DNA from: Dyella sp. OK004
GTDB taxonomy: Bacteria > Pseudomonadota > Gammaproteobacteria > Xanthomonadales > Rhodanobacteraceae
DNA length: 64,000 nucleotides
Direction of reading: 5' to 3'
Assembly: GCF_900114495.1 (NCBI RefSeq)
Contig: NZ_FOZI01000005.1
Coordinates: 62,001 to 126,000 of the forward strand
Numbering within the stretch: the stretch's first letter is position 1; every line of letters begins with the position of its first letter. The notes below the pieces were generated by a model. It was not told the origin of the DNA. It saw nothing but the letters and a program-made list of their open reading frames with translations, and made no database searches. Shown piece by piece: positions 21,715 through 30,875 of the stretch. The position numbers and the translations under genes are program-made.

Positions 21715-21917
21715 TCTATAGGCGGGCGGCGGCCTCGCTTCGGATAATTCGGCTGCGACTTGACCACTCGGTTGATCCAAAAATCTTCTGGACCGAGCTA
21801 TGTAGTACGCGCATTGCCGATGTACGGGCATCAAGGACACCTTCAAAAATCAGTGCGACTCCCCTGAGTGAACTCACGCTTAGGTTGGTACTTCGCCTAT
21901 CTAATAAGGAATTTCCC

Positions 21918-22637
21918 ATGAACGCACTTCGCTTGAAGCCGCGCGTGGCAGCGTGCACCCGGATTTTGTCCCTCACCAGTCTTGCCCTTGCGAGCTTTGC
22001 TGGAATGCCGGCGATGGCGTCCACCTTTCGACTGCAAAGCACCACCGTAATCATGGATGAGAGCGACAGGCGTACTAGCTTCAATGTCGAGAATACCGGC
22101 GGAGAACCGATCCTGTTGTTGAGCAAGCTGAGCGATCTCGATGATAAGGATTTCGCCAAAAGCATCCTGGTTACGCCCGCTGTCACGCGCATCGATCCGG
22201 GCCAGAGCCAGCTGGTGAACTTCGCGTTGAAGAAAGGAGTTTCGCTGGATCGCGAGTACCTGCTCAAAGCATCGTTCGAAGGCGTGACGCAAAAAGCCAA
22301 GGGCGGCACGCGAATGCCGATTCGGCAGGAAATTGGCTTCATTGCGCAGCCCAAGTCCATGCCGGCGGATGCCACGCCGTGGAAAGCGCTCAACGTGCGC
22401 GTGGAGGGCAATCAGATCACGCTGGCCAATCCGAGCAAGCGTGTAGTGCGTCTGGGGCCCGCTATCAGGCTGCAGCCTTCCGGCGTCGAGATTCCGCTTG
22501 CACACGCCTACATCATGCCGGGCCAAAGCATGAGCGCTACCGCAGAAGGTGCTGCGGCAGCGACACAGATCACGATCACCCCGCTGAGCCGCTATGGCCT
22601 CGTGCAGGCAACTGCCACGCTGGATGTATCGCGCTGA
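21918..22637 (+). CDS. Periplasmic fimbrial chaperone (PapD-like)
   Basis: A 239-residue secreted protein with a signal peptide ending near MPAMA-S. The mature part has two immunoglobulin-like domains: the first with TTVIMDESDRRTSFNVENTG and the chaperone-typical stretch VTRIDPGQSQLVNF (G1/F1 region, where subunits donate strands), the second from about residue 160. It guides pilus subunits to the usher encoded downstream. AAGGA lies 7 bases before ATG 21918; the frame extends 11 codons further but without a ribosome site. It resembles the atypical chaperones paired with DUF1120 subunits rather than classical FimC. It is the first gene of a four-gene operon. Confidence 0.85.
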   Translation: MNALRLKPRVAACTRILSLTSLALASFAGMPAMASTFRLQSTTVIMDESDRRTSFNVENTGGEPILLLSKLSDLDDKDFAKSILVTPAVTRIDPGQSQLVNFALKKGVSLDREYLLKASFEGVTQKAKGGTRMPIRQEIGFIAQPKSMPADATPWKALNVRVEGNQITLANPSKRVVRLGPAIRLQPSGVEIPLAHAYIMPGQSMSATAEGAAAATQITITPLSRYGLVQATATLDVSR

Positions 22638-22729
22638 GTGGGGCTGCTGCCTTGACGATCGCCGTCAGGGCTATACAGCGACCATCGCCTTTGGTGGCCG
22701 TTGCCAACCCAAAGCCAAGGAGTTACCCC

Positions 22730-23449
22730 ATGATCAAGAAACTCCCCCTCACGGCCCTGGCCGGCGCATTGGCATTGCTGATCGGTGGTCAGGCCTATGC
22801 CGCCTTCCCCACCGCCAACCTGAAAGTCACCGGCTCGCTGGAAGTGCCGGGTTGCACGATCAGCGCTGAAGGTGCCACCGGCGACACCGTGGAATACCGT
22901 ACGGCCAATATCAACCCGAACCAGATCAAGCCGGGTTCGGGTAGTTCCGCGACCGACACGACCGAGTTGCCCGGCATAGGGAAGACGTGGACCGTCACCT
23001 GCACCGGCAGAACGTACCTGACGTTCAAGATCAATGATGAGCGTAATGACACAGTGAGCGTGCCCGGCATTACCAATAGCACACGCTTTGGTCTGGGCAA
23101 CATCAACGGCACCGGCAAGCTGGGTTTTTACACGGTGAACATGTCCGACGCCAAGGTGGGGAGCCTGTTGGCTACGCCGGTGGTGCCGCCGGTCACCACC
23201 AATGTGTTCGCCACGACCACCACGACATTTACCGCATCGCCCACCGTGTTACTCAATAAGAACAACAGCGCCACTTACCAGATGGGCTGGGCGACCGCGA
23301 ACAATACATTGGCAGCTGGCGACTACTTCGAGGCCAAGCTGACGGTGACACCGTACCTGGCGACCAGTGGTGTCATGGGTGGTCCGGTGACTGCAAACGT
23401 CGAGCTCGATGGTCTGGCTGCGCTGACCTTCTCCTTAGGTCTGCAGTAA
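22730..23449 (+). CDS. DUF1120-type fimbrial subunit, first copy
   Basis: A 239-residue secreted protein with a clear signal peptide (residues 1-24, ending QAYA-A). The mature sequence begins with ANLKVTGSLEVPGC, has a second Cys in TWTVTC, the GLGNINGTGKLGFYTVN block, and ends with the repeated strand pattern PYLATSGVMGGPVTANVELDG and FSLGLQ. This layout, with two early Cys likely to pair and a Gly-Leu-Gly-Asn motif, is that of DUF1120 pilin-like subunits handled by chaperone-usher systems. AAGGAG is 7 bases before ATG 22730. The following gene is clearly its relative. Confidence 0.83.
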   Translation: MIKKLPLTALAGALALLIGGQAYAAFPTANLKVTGSLEVPGCTISAEGATGDTVEYRTANINPNQIKPGSGSSATDTTELPGIGKTWTVTCTGRTYLTFKINDERNDTVSVPGITNSTRFGLGNINGTGKLGFYTVNMSDAKVGSLLATPVVPPVTTNVFATTTTTFTASPTVLLNKNNSATYQMGWATANNTLAAGDYFEAKLTVTPYLATSGVMGGPVTANVELDGLAALTFSLGLQ

Positions 23450-23460
23450 GGAGAGGGGCA

Positions 23461-24153
23461 ATGACTAAGATCACGATATACGCCAGTTTGATGCTGGCGC
23501 TGGCTACGGGCAGCACAACTGCAGCAGCGGAAATCACGGGGCCGTCGAAGCTGGCGGTGAAGGGCACAATCACGGTGCCAGGTTGCCAGGTGCAGGGTGC
23601 CAATCCGGACGGTGATGTTGAGTATCACTACGGCGCGCTAGGGTCGGCATTGATCCCAGCTACAGGAGATAAGCCACTAGATCCACAGACGAAAACTTGG
23701 ACTGTCACGTGCGATGCGTTGACGTACCTTACCTTCGGGGCGGTTGACGTAGAGCACGACTCAGCCAGCCTGGGCGGCGATACCAATTTTGGTCTGGGCA
23801 ATATCAACGGCAATGGCAAGATCGGCTACTACACCGTCTACATGACGAATCCCAAGGTTGATGCTGGCGATGGCAAAGGGCTTCAAAGAGCCTACTTGTT
23901 CATAGGCAAGCCCAACGACAGCAATGGCGTTGGTCAGGACGCCAAATATATGGCGCATGGTTTTTCGCATGGCTGGGTCACCTCCGCGGCCGGTACGGGA
24001 GTTACGCCTTCGCCGTTGATGGCTGGCAAAGTCTTCGTTGTAGATATGACAGTTCAGCCGTACCTGGCAAGTTCCGCGGTGATGGGAGGCCCGGTGAATT
24101 CCGATGTAAACCTGAAAGGCAAGGTGGTCATCAGCTATTCGTTCGGACTCTAA
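23461..24153 (+). CDS. DUF1120-type fimbrial subunit, second copy
   Basis: A 230-residue secreted protein with a signal peptide ending in TTAAA-E. It shares with its upstream neighbour the start KLAVKGTITVPGC, the TKTWTVTC segment, FGLGNINGNGKIGYYTVYMT, and the end PYLASSAVMGGPVNSDVNLKG with SYSFGL. The middle (about 125-175) differs: this copy has a His/Gly-rich KYMAHGFSHGW segment. It looks like a tandem duplicate that has diverged, perhaps a minor or tip subunit. The ribosome site AAGGAG overlaps the stop codon of the first copy, and the gap is 11 bases, so the two are co-translated. Confidence 0.83.
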   Translation: MTKITIYASLMLALATGSTTAAAEITGPSKLAVKGTITVPGCQVQGANPDGDVEYHYGALGSALIPATGDKPLDPQTKTWTVTCDALTYLTFGAVDVEHDSASLGGDTNFGLGNINGNGKIGYYTVYMTNPKVDAGDGKGLQRAYLFIGKPNDSNGVGQDAKYMAHGFSHGWVTSAAGTGVTPSPLMAGKVFVVDMTVQPYLASSAVMGGPVNSDVNLKGKVVISYSFGL

Positions 24154-24256
24154 GTTCCTTGTGCGGGGCGGCTGGTGCTGCCCCGCTTCTCTCATCGATT
24201 CGAATTTTACGGCTGTGCGGAATGTGCCAACTCACGTTGGCGCAGGAGGGCTCATC

Positions 24257-26671
24257 ATGTCTGGAGTTTGTCGACAACTGACACTGGCCGCCTGTATCAG
24301 CATGGGCCTGGGTGCCAGCTTGTTCGGAACCGACATCCATGCGTCGGCCGTCGATACGGCAGCCGGTTCTGCAGAGATTTTGTTCGACACCAAACTGCTG
24401 GCCAATCGCGGTTATTCAGAAGAAGTTGCTCGCTTCTTCTCTCGCGAAGCGCGCTTTCTTCCTGGCCAGAAGCAGGTGACGGTGACTGTCAATGCAGGCC
24501 GCGGACAGCTTCGCGAGGTACGCTTTGATGGCGAAGGGCAGGTATGTTTTGAGCGTGCCTTGTTGCATCAGTTGGGCATGCGTGTGCCAGAGACGCCTGA
24601 GGGCGATGCATGTCTTGATTCCAAAGAAGTGTTTCCGGCCATGCGGGTGGATCTGAAGCCGGGCATAGCCAGGGTCAACCTGATCGTACCGGAGGACGCC
24701 TTTGATCCCGCGGCACGCGAAAGCGCATATCGGCGGGGCGGCCGTGCGGCGTTGCTCAACTACAGTGTTTTCGCGCGGCGGCTCCAGGGCGGTGGCAGCG
24801 GAGGCGATTATTTTCAGGCACAGCTGGAATCGGGTCTCAATGTAGACAACTGGGCATTTCGGAGTCAGGGAACCTACACGCGTGCGAAGTTCAGTGCGGG
24901 TTATCAGCACCAAGCGGCGTATGTCCAGCGCGGTATTGAGTCCATGCAGTCGCTGCTGCAGGCAGGGCAGATTAATGCGGCGTCGGATGGCTTTGGCGGC
25001 ATGCCGATCATCGGGGCGCAAATCTATTCCGATAATGCGCAGATAGGTACCGGTGCTTTGGCCGTGCCCATCCAGGGCATCGCGGAGACCCAGGCCGTGA
25101 TCGAGCTGCGTCAACGTGGTCAGGTGATCTATCGCACCGTGGTGGCGCCAGGCCCGTTTTCGCTCAGTGATATCGGTGCGGTGGCGGGGCATGCCGATAT
25201 CGATGTGGTGGTCATGGAGGAGGACGGGCGCACAACGCGCTTTTCCGTGCCGGCCCCTATGTCGGCAGCTACCGTTTCAGCGCCGCCGATCTATCATCTT
25301 GGCGTGGGCCGCTATCGGTTGGGTGCCTACGATGCGTCGGCCATCACGGCAGCGCCGTGGCTGGTTTACGGCGACTACGCTTTCAATGTGCGGCCCAATC
25401 TGCGTTTGATCCAGTCGGCACTTCTGGCCAAGCGTTACCAGGGTCTATCCGCGCAGGCTTCCCTGTCTACTGAAAGTAGCGCATGGGTGGGAGCCAATCT
25501 GCGTGTATCTCGATCTGCTCCAAAAGGAGTGGGTTACGAATGGCAGGTGCAGGGCTCGACGTCGCTGGGGGGCAATGTCTCGGCTGGGTTGTCGTGGCAG
25601 TCGCGCACGCGCAAATTTTCCGTGCTGGAAGACACCATCTACCGATATGACGGTGAGGGTTATGTCGCCCCGTTTCTGCAATCGCTAAGCGCGTCGCTTG
25701 GCTGGTCAAGCATGATGTGGGGCAGCTTTGGTTACAGCGTGTCGCACACGCGCGACGTGACGGGAAGTTACATAACGCATTCGTTGAATGCCGGTAGAAA
25801 GCTCGGTCGAGCCCACGTCAATCTCTCACTGCAAAAAGGCGTACAGAGTTACAAAGCGGCCTACCTGAGCGTGACCATGCCGCTCGGCCGAGATCGTCTT
25901 AGTACGCGCCTCTATCACCGCAACACCGGCGCCCATAGGGTGGCGGCCAATTATCAAGGCAAGCTTTCTTCCGATGTGGGGTATCAGCTGGACGCGTCGG
26001 GCACCGGCAACGAGCGGAGTCTGAGCGCCTCCGTGGCAGCGCAGGCTGCCTATGCCCAATGGTCGGGCGGTGTTTCGCAATCCAGTCAGGGTTCGCGCTC
26101 GATGTATGGCTCTGCCACCGGCAGCATGGTGGTGACAGACGACCGCACGGTGGCGATGGGCGCTGGCAAAGTCAGCGACACCTTTGCTGTAGTCAAGGTG
26201 CCGGATTTGAGTGGCCTGCGATTGACCGGGTCCGGTAGCGGTGTCCGCACGTCCGCCTGGGGCACGGCGTTGGTGCCGACTATCTATCCCTATCACCCCT
26301 CGCGTATCCAAGTGGACGGCAAGAGTCTGCCGCTGAACTATCGCCTGGAGACAACGGCGATCGAGTTGAACCTCGCACGCGGCAGCGTGATGACCCAGAC
26401 GATCGGCGCCACCGAGATTCGCCAGCTGATGCTGCAGGTGCGCATGCCCAATGGCTCGTTTGCCCGAGTGGGCAGCAGTGTGCTCAACAGCGATGGTGAT
26501 TTCATGGGCACGGTGATCGGTGAGGGCAACCTGATTTTGACCAATGCCGATATTGGCAAGCCGGTCTATCTTGAGTCGTCAGGAGCGCCCCGCTGCCAGG
26601 TCTCCTATGAAACGCCGGAGCGGTTCGATCCCGAGTCGCCTTATGAAGAGGCGCCGGCCACATGTTCTTGA
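24257..26671 (+). CDS. Outer membrane fimbrial usher
   Basis: An 804-residue FimD/PapC-type usher that forms the secretion pore for the DUF1120 subunits. After a signal peptide (to about residue 27) comes the N-terminal chaperone-binding domain (SAEILFDTKLL and later YSVFARR), then the 24-strand beta-barrel with the plug region around GMPIIGAQIYSDN, AVPIQGIAETQAVIELRQRG and GPFSLSDIG. The C-terminal domains start near YHPSRIQVDGKSLP and end with ANADIGKP-like strands and two Cys. ATG 24257 has a strong AGGAGG at 7 bases; the 32 earlier codons have none. It is the last gene of the operon, and a REP-like hairpin follows 60 bases later. Confidence 0.9.
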   Translation: MSGVCRQLTLAACISMGLGASLFGTDIHASAVDTAAGSAEILFDTKLLANRGYSEEVARFFSREARFLPGQKQVTVTVNAGRGQLREVRFDGEGQVCFERALLHQLGMRVPETPEGDACLDSKEVFPAMRVDLKPGIARVNLIVPEDAFDPAARESAYRRGGRAALLNYSVFARRLQGGGSGGDYFQAQLESGLNVDNWAFRSQGTYTRAKFSAGYQHQAAYVQRGIESMQSLLQAGQINAASDGFGGMPIIGAQIYSDNAQIGTGALAVPIQGIAETQAVIELRQRGQVIYRTVVAPGPFSLSDIGAVAGHADIDVVVMEEDGRTTRFSVPAPMSAATVSAPPIYHLGVGRYRLGAYDASAITAAPWLVYGDYAFNVRPNLRLIQSALLAKRYQGLSAQASLSTESSAWVGANLRVSRSAPKGVGYEWQVQGSTSLGGNVSAGLSWQSRTRKFSVLEDTIYRYDGEGYVAPFLQSLSASLGWSSMMWGSFGYSVSHTRDVTGSYITHSLNAGRKLGRAHVNLSLQKGVQSYKAAYLSVTMPLGRDRLSTRLYHRNTGAHRVAANYQGKLSSDVGYQLDASGTGNERSLSASVAAQAAYAQWSGGVSQSSQGSRSMYGSATGSMVVTDDRTVAMGAGKVSDTFAVVKVPDLSGLRLTGSGSGVRTSAWGTALVPTIYPYHPSRIQVDGKSLPLNYRLETTAIELNLARGSVMTQTIGATEIRQLMLQVRMPNGSFARVGSSVLNSDGDFMGTVIGEGNLILTNADIGKPVYLESSGAPRCQVSYETPERFDPESPYEEAPATCS

Positions 26672-26731
26672 GACAGAAGTGGCATCCATTCACGATCACC
26701 CACTGGTGACCGTTGCCACTCCCCCTCTTTC

Positions 26732-26774
26732 GTAAGAGCGCACCCCCGGACTCGATCCGGGGGTGCGCTCCTAC
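26732..26774. repeat. REP-like inverted repeat after the usher gene
   Basis: GTAAGAGCGCACCCCCGGA and its inverted copy (18 of 19 bases) flank a 5-base centre CTCGA. The outer GTA(G/A)GAGCGCACC is the head of the repeat family seen at 9708 and 58495. It lies between convergent genes and can act as a terminator for both strands. Confidence 0.75.
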
Positions 26775-26786
26775 AGCGAGCTGGCT

Positions 26787-27227
26787 TTACGGCAGCTTCG
26801 CCAGCTTGCCCTTCAACTCCACACCTGACATCAGGAAGCCGGCGTGACATTCGTAATTCTGGCTGTCGCGATAGGTCGCGCCGTTGTAGTCGCTCACAAT
26901 GTCCACCACCGCATTGGCGCCGGCCGCCTTGGCCTGGTCCTGCAGGCTGATCAGCACGGTCTGCAGCACCCAGCCGCAGGACACGTCGTCTTTCTTGCCG
27001 AACGCATTGGTCTTGCGGCTGATGTCGACATCTTTGATCACCGTCGCCTTGCTGGCTGCTGCGTTGCCGGCCAGGTAGAACTTCACGCTGCCGTCGAGCT
27101 TGCCGCTCTTCTGCGCTTCGGCCACGACCTGCTCGAACGGCAGGTGCACGACGCGGTCGGCCGCCATGCTCGCGGCGGGCAGGGCGAGCAGGAACAGGGC
27201 GCTTAGGCTGAGATGTTTTGCTTTCAT
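26787..27227 (-). CDS. Secreted protein of unknown function at the end of the aryl-polyene cluster
   Basis: A 146-residue protein from ATG 27227 (AAGGAG 8 bases upstream) with a signal peptide ending SMA-A near residue 22. The mature part starts DRVVHLPFEQVV, has a beta-rich middle, and the pattern SCGWVL, then AKAAGANAVVDIVSDYNG and YECHAGFLMSGVELKG. The two Cys and the GANAVVDI strand recall RcsF/YbjQ-like small alpha/beta folds, but that is only inference. Related proteins in this bacterial group carry the misleading name excinuclease ATPase subunit; no ATPase motif exists here. It is 58 bases behind the ketoreductase gene and on the same strand. Confidence 0.75.
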   Translation of the reverse strand: MKAKHLSLSALFLLALPAASMAADRVVHLPFEQVVAEAQKSGKLDGSVKFYLAGNAAASKATVIKDVDISRKTNAFGKKDDVSCGWVLQTVLISLQDQAKAAGANAVVDIVSDYNGATYRDSQNYECHAGFLMSGVELKGKLAKLP

Positions 27228-27285
27228 GCGGGTCGATCTCCTTGAGTAGATGGAACAACAACGGCGAGGGAGGGTTCCTTCGCTT

Positions 27286-28014
27286 TCAGCACAAGCCGCC
27301 ATTCACGGCCAAGACTTGTCGGGTGATGTAGCCGGCCTCCGGGCTCACCAGGAACTGCACGGCGGCGGCGACTTCATCGGGCGTACCCATGCGCTGCATC
27401 GGGATCATCGCGAGGATCTCTTCCAGCGGCAGTTCGGCATCGAGCATGTCGGTGTCGATCAGGCCGGGGGCCACGCAGTTCACTGTGATCTTGCGCTTGG
27501 CCAGTTCGATCGCGAGCGCCTTGGCGGCGCCGATCACGCCGGCTTTCGACGCGCTGTAGTTCACCTGTCCGCGATTGCCGATCAGGCCGGAGACCGAGGT
27601 GATGCACACCACGCGGCCCGGTGCGCGGCGGCGGATCATTGGCATGATCAGCGGATGCAGCACGTTGTAGAAACCATCCAGATTGGTACGCAGCACTTGG
27701 TCCCAGTCGTCGCCGGTAAGCGCGGGGAAGGCGCCGTCGCGGGTCAGGCCAGCATTGCAGACCACGCCGTAGTACGCGCCGTGCTCGCCCACGTCCGCTT
27801 CAAGCTCGGCGGCACAGGCGGCGCGGTCGGCGATGTCGAATTGCAGGATGCGCGCCTGCTTGCCCAGCGCATGGATGCTGGCCTGCACCGTTTCGGCCTC
27901 GTCGCGGCGCGAGCGGCAATGCAGCACCAGGTCGTAGCCGGCGGCGGCCAGGCGCATGGCGATGGCGCGGCCGATGCCGCGGCTGGAGCCGGTGACCAGG
28001 ATGGTGTCGGTCAT
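27286..28014 (-). CDS. 3-ketoacyl-ACP reductase of the aryl-polyene pathway
   Basis: A 242-residue FabG-type short-chain dehydrogenase expected to reduce the 3-keto group of the growing ACP-bound aryl polyene with NADPH. The nucleotide loop is GSSRGIG (9-15), NAG lies at 87-89, and the catalytic residues are Ser140, Tyr153 and Lys157 (YSASK). The C-terminus has the normal GYITRQVLAVNGG. By family it matches ApeQ of known aryl-polyene clusters. The ATG overlaps the upstream dehydratase stop by four bases, and the gene is the last tightly coupled one of the pathway. Confidence 0.92.
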   Translation of the reverse strand: MTDTILVTGSSRGIGRAIAMRLAAAGYDLVLHCRSRRDEAETVQASIHALGKQARILQFDIADRAACAAELEADVGEHGAYYGVVCNAGLTRDGAFPALTGDDWDQVLRTNLDGFYNVLHPLIMPMIRRRAPGRVVCITSVSGLIGNRGQVNYSASKAGVIGAAKALAIELAKRKITVNCVAPGLIDTDMLDAELPLEEILAMIPMQRMGTPDEVAAAVQFLVSPEAGYITRQVLAVNGGLC

Positions 28015-28475
28015 GAGCGGAATTCCTGTGCTTCGGATGCGGCGAAGGTAGCTGCATTCGGTGGGCTGAAGACAGTGAGGCGCGCTTCGGCATGCGCGCC
28101 GGTTGCGTCGATACGGCAGGCGAATACGCCCATGCCATCCTCGTCGTTGAAATGGCGCACGGCTTCGATGCGCAGCTCGCTGCCGGCAGGGAAAGCATCC
28201 ACGTCGCACTGATATTGCCGCGCGCCGAGTAGAAAGCCGAGACGGATCGGTTCACCAGCCGCCAATGCATGACAGCCCGCCCAGGCTGCGATGGTCTGCG
28301 CCATCAGCTCGATGCCGATCCATGCCGGCAAGGTGCCATCGTGTTCGACGAAGGCGCCCCCGGCGTGCACGGTGCGCGTGCACACGATGCGTTCGGCTTC
28401 CAGTTCGATCACGCGATCGAGCAGGATCATGTCACCGGTATGTGGCAGCACTTCGGCGATGGGCCGCAAGGTCAT
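28011..28475 (-). CDS. 3-hydroxyacyl-ACP dehydratase (hotdog fold)
   Basis: A 154-residue FabZ/FabA-like protein that should remove water from the 3-hydroxyacyl-ACP intermediate to leave the double bond of the polyene. It starts MTLRPIAEVLPHTGDMILLDRV, the beginning of the hotdog fold in this family, and has WIGIELMAQTIAAWAGCHA, the long central helix that lies where the catalytic acid is found. It corresponds by family to ApeP. It overlaps both neighbours by four bases (ATGA). A second, different dehydratase is encoded in the same cluster. Confidence 0.88.
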   Translation of the reverse strand: MTLRPIAEVLPHTGDMILLDRVIELEAERIVCTRTVHAGGAFVEHDGTLPAWIGIELMAQTIAAWAGCHALAAGEPIRLGFLLGARQYQCDVDAFPAGSELRIEAVRHFNDEDGMGVFACRIDATGAHAEARLTVFSPPNAATFAASEAQEFRS

Positions 28476-29662
28476 GTTGCGTCTCCCAGCACCACGCAGG
28501 TGTTGTTGCCGCCAAAAGCGAAGGAGTTGCTCATCAGGCGGCGCGGACCGCTGCTGGGTAGACGGCTGCCTGTCTTGGTAAAAGTCAGAGCCGGCAAGGC
28601 GGGGTCGGCCACGCCATCCCACACCTGCGGCGGCAGGCGACGCTCGTCGTCCTGGTCGCGCAGGCTGAGCCAGCAGAATGCGGCTTCCAGCGCGCCGGCC
28701 GCACCCAGCGTGTGGCCGGTCATCGACTTGGTGGATGAACATGGCACGCCCTGCGCGAACACCGCCACTACGGCCTGGCTTTCCATGGCGTCGTTATGTT
28801 CGGTGGCGGTGCCGTGCAGGTTGAGGTAGTCGATCTGCGCAGCATCCAATCCCGCATCGCGTAATGCCTCGCGCATGGCCTGCTGCGCGCCGAGTCCCTG
28901 CGGATCGGGCGATGACATGTGATAGGCGTCGGAGCTGGCACCGCCGCCCAGCAATGCCACCGGGCCGGGTTCGCGCGTCATCAGGAACAGCGCGGCCGCT
29001 TCGCCGATATTAATGCCGCGGCGATGGCGCGAGAACGGCTGGCAACGCTCGCTATCGAGTGCCTCCAGCGCATGGAAGCCGTTGGTCGGCAGGCCAGCCA
29101 GCGTGTCGACACCGCCGCACAGCACGGCATCGCACACACCCATGCGCAGCAGGCGCCGCGCACTGAGCAGCGCGCGTGCGCCAGAGGTACAGGCGGTGGA
29201 GATGCCGTAGCAGGGGCCGGCCAGATCCAGCCATTCGGCGAGAAACTCGGCAGGCGCGCCCAGCTCCTGGTGCGCATAGCGATAGTCTGCCGGCCATACG
29301 CCATCGCGGCGATACGCGGCAATGCCGTGGCAAGCTTCGTCGATGCCGGTGGTACTGGTGCCGATGATCACGCCGATACGCTCGCTGCCATAGCGCGCGA
29401 TGGCGGCGCGGATCGGTGCCTCGATCTCCAGCGCGGCGGCAAGCAACAGGCGGTTGTTGCGGTTGTCGCGATGCCCAGCCAGCGTGGCAGGCACGGTCGG
29501 CAGTTCCATTCGCACCGCACCCAGCGGCAGTGTGCGGTCCGGCAGCCAGCCGGCCTCCTGGCGAATGCCGCTGTCATCGCCGGCAAACAGCGCCTCGGCG
29601 ACGGCGGCTTTGCCGGCGCCCAGCGTGCATACCACGCCGAGTTCGTTGAGATAGGTGTTCAT
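28472..29662 (-). CDS. Beta-ketoacyl-ACP synthase, third copy in the cluster
   Basis: A 396-residue KAS I/II-type condensing enzyme with an intact triad: Cys158 (STACTSG), His283 (NLHGTATEHND) and His317 (MTGHTLGAAG). It lies directly before the dehydratase and ketoreductase genes, the order ketosynthase-dehydratase-ketoreductase seen for ApeO-P-Q in described clusters. Its partner may be the chain-length-factor-like protein encoded 4 kb upstream. ATG 29662 overlaps the methyltransferase stop by four bases. Which of the three ketosynthases elongates and which one primes cannot be decided from sequence by eye. Confidence 0.9.
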   Translation of the reverse strand: MNTYLNELGVVCTLGAGKAAVAEALFAGDDSGIRQEAGWLPDRTLPLGAVRMELPTVPATLAGHRDNRNNRLLLAAALEIEAPIRAAIARYGSERIGVIIGTSTTGIDEACHGIAAYRRDGVWPADYRYAHQELGAPAEFLAEWLDLAGPCYGISTACTSGARALLSARRLLRMGVCDAVLCGGVDTLAGLPTNGFHALEALDSERCQPFSRHRRGINIGEAAALFLMTREPGPVALLGGGASSDAYHMSSPDPQGLGAQQAMREALRDAGLDAAQIDYLNLHGTATEHNDAMESQAVVAVFAQGVPCSSTKSMTGHTLGAAGALEAAFCWLSLRDQDDERRLPPQVWDGVADPALPALTFTKTGSRLPSSGPRRLMSNSFAFGGNNTCVVLGDAT

Positions 29663-30381
29663 GTGTCTGCAAGCGGCTTGCGCGCCGCGACGTTGACCAG
29701 GGTTTCCTCGCGCTGGCCGGGCGGCGGCGGAGTGCGCAGGCCCCAGCGTTCCAGCAGACCGAAGTCGCGCGAGCGGCTCCACCACAGATAGGGCAGGGAC
29801 ACGTGCCGGTTCTCGAACTCGAAACCCTGTTTGCGCAGCATCGCGAGATATTCGTCCGCGCTCTTCTGCACTTCCATCGGGTGACGGAAGAACCAGCGGA
29901 TCACCCAGGTATCGATATACGCCTTGGTCGACTCGGCGAACAACAGCAGCCCACCCGGTTTCAGCACGCGCCAGAATTCGGCCAGCGCGCGCTCCTGTTC
30001 CACCAGATGATGGAAGGTCTGGTGGCAGAACACGATATCGACGCTGGCGTCGGGCAGTTCGATCTGCGCGCAATCGCCGATGAGCAGTTCCGCATCGATG
30101 CGTTCGTGCTGCGCTTCAGCCCGCGATAGCTCCACGCTGTGCGGATCGGCATCGAGACCAATCAGGCGATCGAACCGGAACGCATCGCGCAGCAGGCGGA
30201 ATGATTTGCCTTGGCCGCAACCGACATCGAGCAAGGCGCCGCCCTGCGGCAGCGGTTCGCCGATCAGCCGCTTGAGATCGTTGATCGCCACGCGCAGCAC
30301 ATGGTGCTGCCAGGTATGCGTGCGCAGGAACTGGAAGCCGATGCGTGTTTCTTCCACATAAGTTGGGCTGGCGTAGTTCAT
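29659..30381 (-). CDS. SAM-dependent methyltransferase
   Basis: A 240-residue class I methyltransferase. The SAM-binding motif I is LLDVGCGQGKS near residue 51, motif II LIGLDADP follows, and DASVDIVFCHQTFHHL with EFWRVLKPGGLLLF are motifs III-IV. The acceptor is unknown. In this cluster it may methylate the aryl head group or its hydroxyl, since described aryl polyenes differ in head-group methylation. Four-base overlaps with the thioesterase before and the ketosynthase after it show that it belongs to the same transcript. Confidence 0.88.
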   Translation of the reverse strand: MNYASPTYVEETRIGFQFLRTHTWQHHVLRVAINDLKRLIGEPLPQGGALLDVGCGQGKSFRLLRDAFRFDRLIGLDADPHSVELSRAEAQHERIDAELLIGDCAQIELPDASVDIVFCHQTFHHLVEQERALAEFWRVLKPGGLLLFAESTKAYIDTWVIRWFFRHPMEVQKSADEYLAMLRKQGFEFENRHVSLPYLWWSRSRDFGLLERWGLRTPPPPGQREETLVNVAARKPLADT

Positions 30382-30875
30382 GGGCAAACGATCATCGGTT
30401 GAAGGTCCTCGGCGCTGGCCGGCGACGCAGGTAAGGTCTGGGCCGTGGTCAGGCGCGCCAGTCGTTGTTCCACGGCGTCGGTAAACACCTGTGGCGAAAG
30501 CAGTTGCAGTTCTCCGGCGGTCGTCACGGCGACTTGTATGGTGCTGGCACGCGTCATGCGCTCGCCGGTTTGCGCATCGCTGATCAGGTAATGGACTTTG
30601 AGCCGGTTGCGCCATTCGATCAGTTCGGCGCGCACGTTCAGTCGTTGGCCGAAACGCGCCGCACGCACATAGCGCAGCTGGATATCGATGACCGGCCACA
30701 CGTAACCGGCCGCTTTCATCTGCGTGTAGTTGTGGCCGATATCGTCGAGCAGCGCGCAACGGGCGATCTCCAGGTATTTCACGTAATGCCCATGCCAGAC
30801 CACGTCCATCGAATCCACATCGAAGAACGGCACCAATACGTCCGTATCGACGCTCAATACACCTTTAGCGCGCAT
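30378..30875 (-). CDS. Acyl-CoA/ACP thioesterase (4-hydroxybenzoyl-CoA thioesterase-like)
   Basis: A 165-residue hotdog-fold thioesterase. VPFFDVDSMDVVWHGHYVKYLEIAR is the signature of the 4-hydroxybenzoyl-CoA thioesterase/YbgC group: the Asp in DVDSMDVVWHG is the usual catalytic residue. By family it corresponds to ApeK. It may clear stalled chains or release the finished polyene. ATG 30875 overlaps the acyltransferase gene by 11 bases. Confidence 0.88.
   Translation of the reverse strand: MRAKGVLSVDTDVLVPFFDVDSMDVVWHGHYVKYLEIARCALLDDIGHNYTQMKAAGYVWPVIDIQLRYVRAARFGQRLNVRAELIEWRNRLKVHYLISDAQTGERMTRASTIQVAVTTAGELQLLSPQVFTDAVEQRLARLTTAQTLPASPASAEDLQPMIVCP

Noticed and set aside
21567-21846. 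A complete small transposase gene
   Set aside because: Only about 50 codons resemble a transposase; no start, end or inverted terminal repeats were found.
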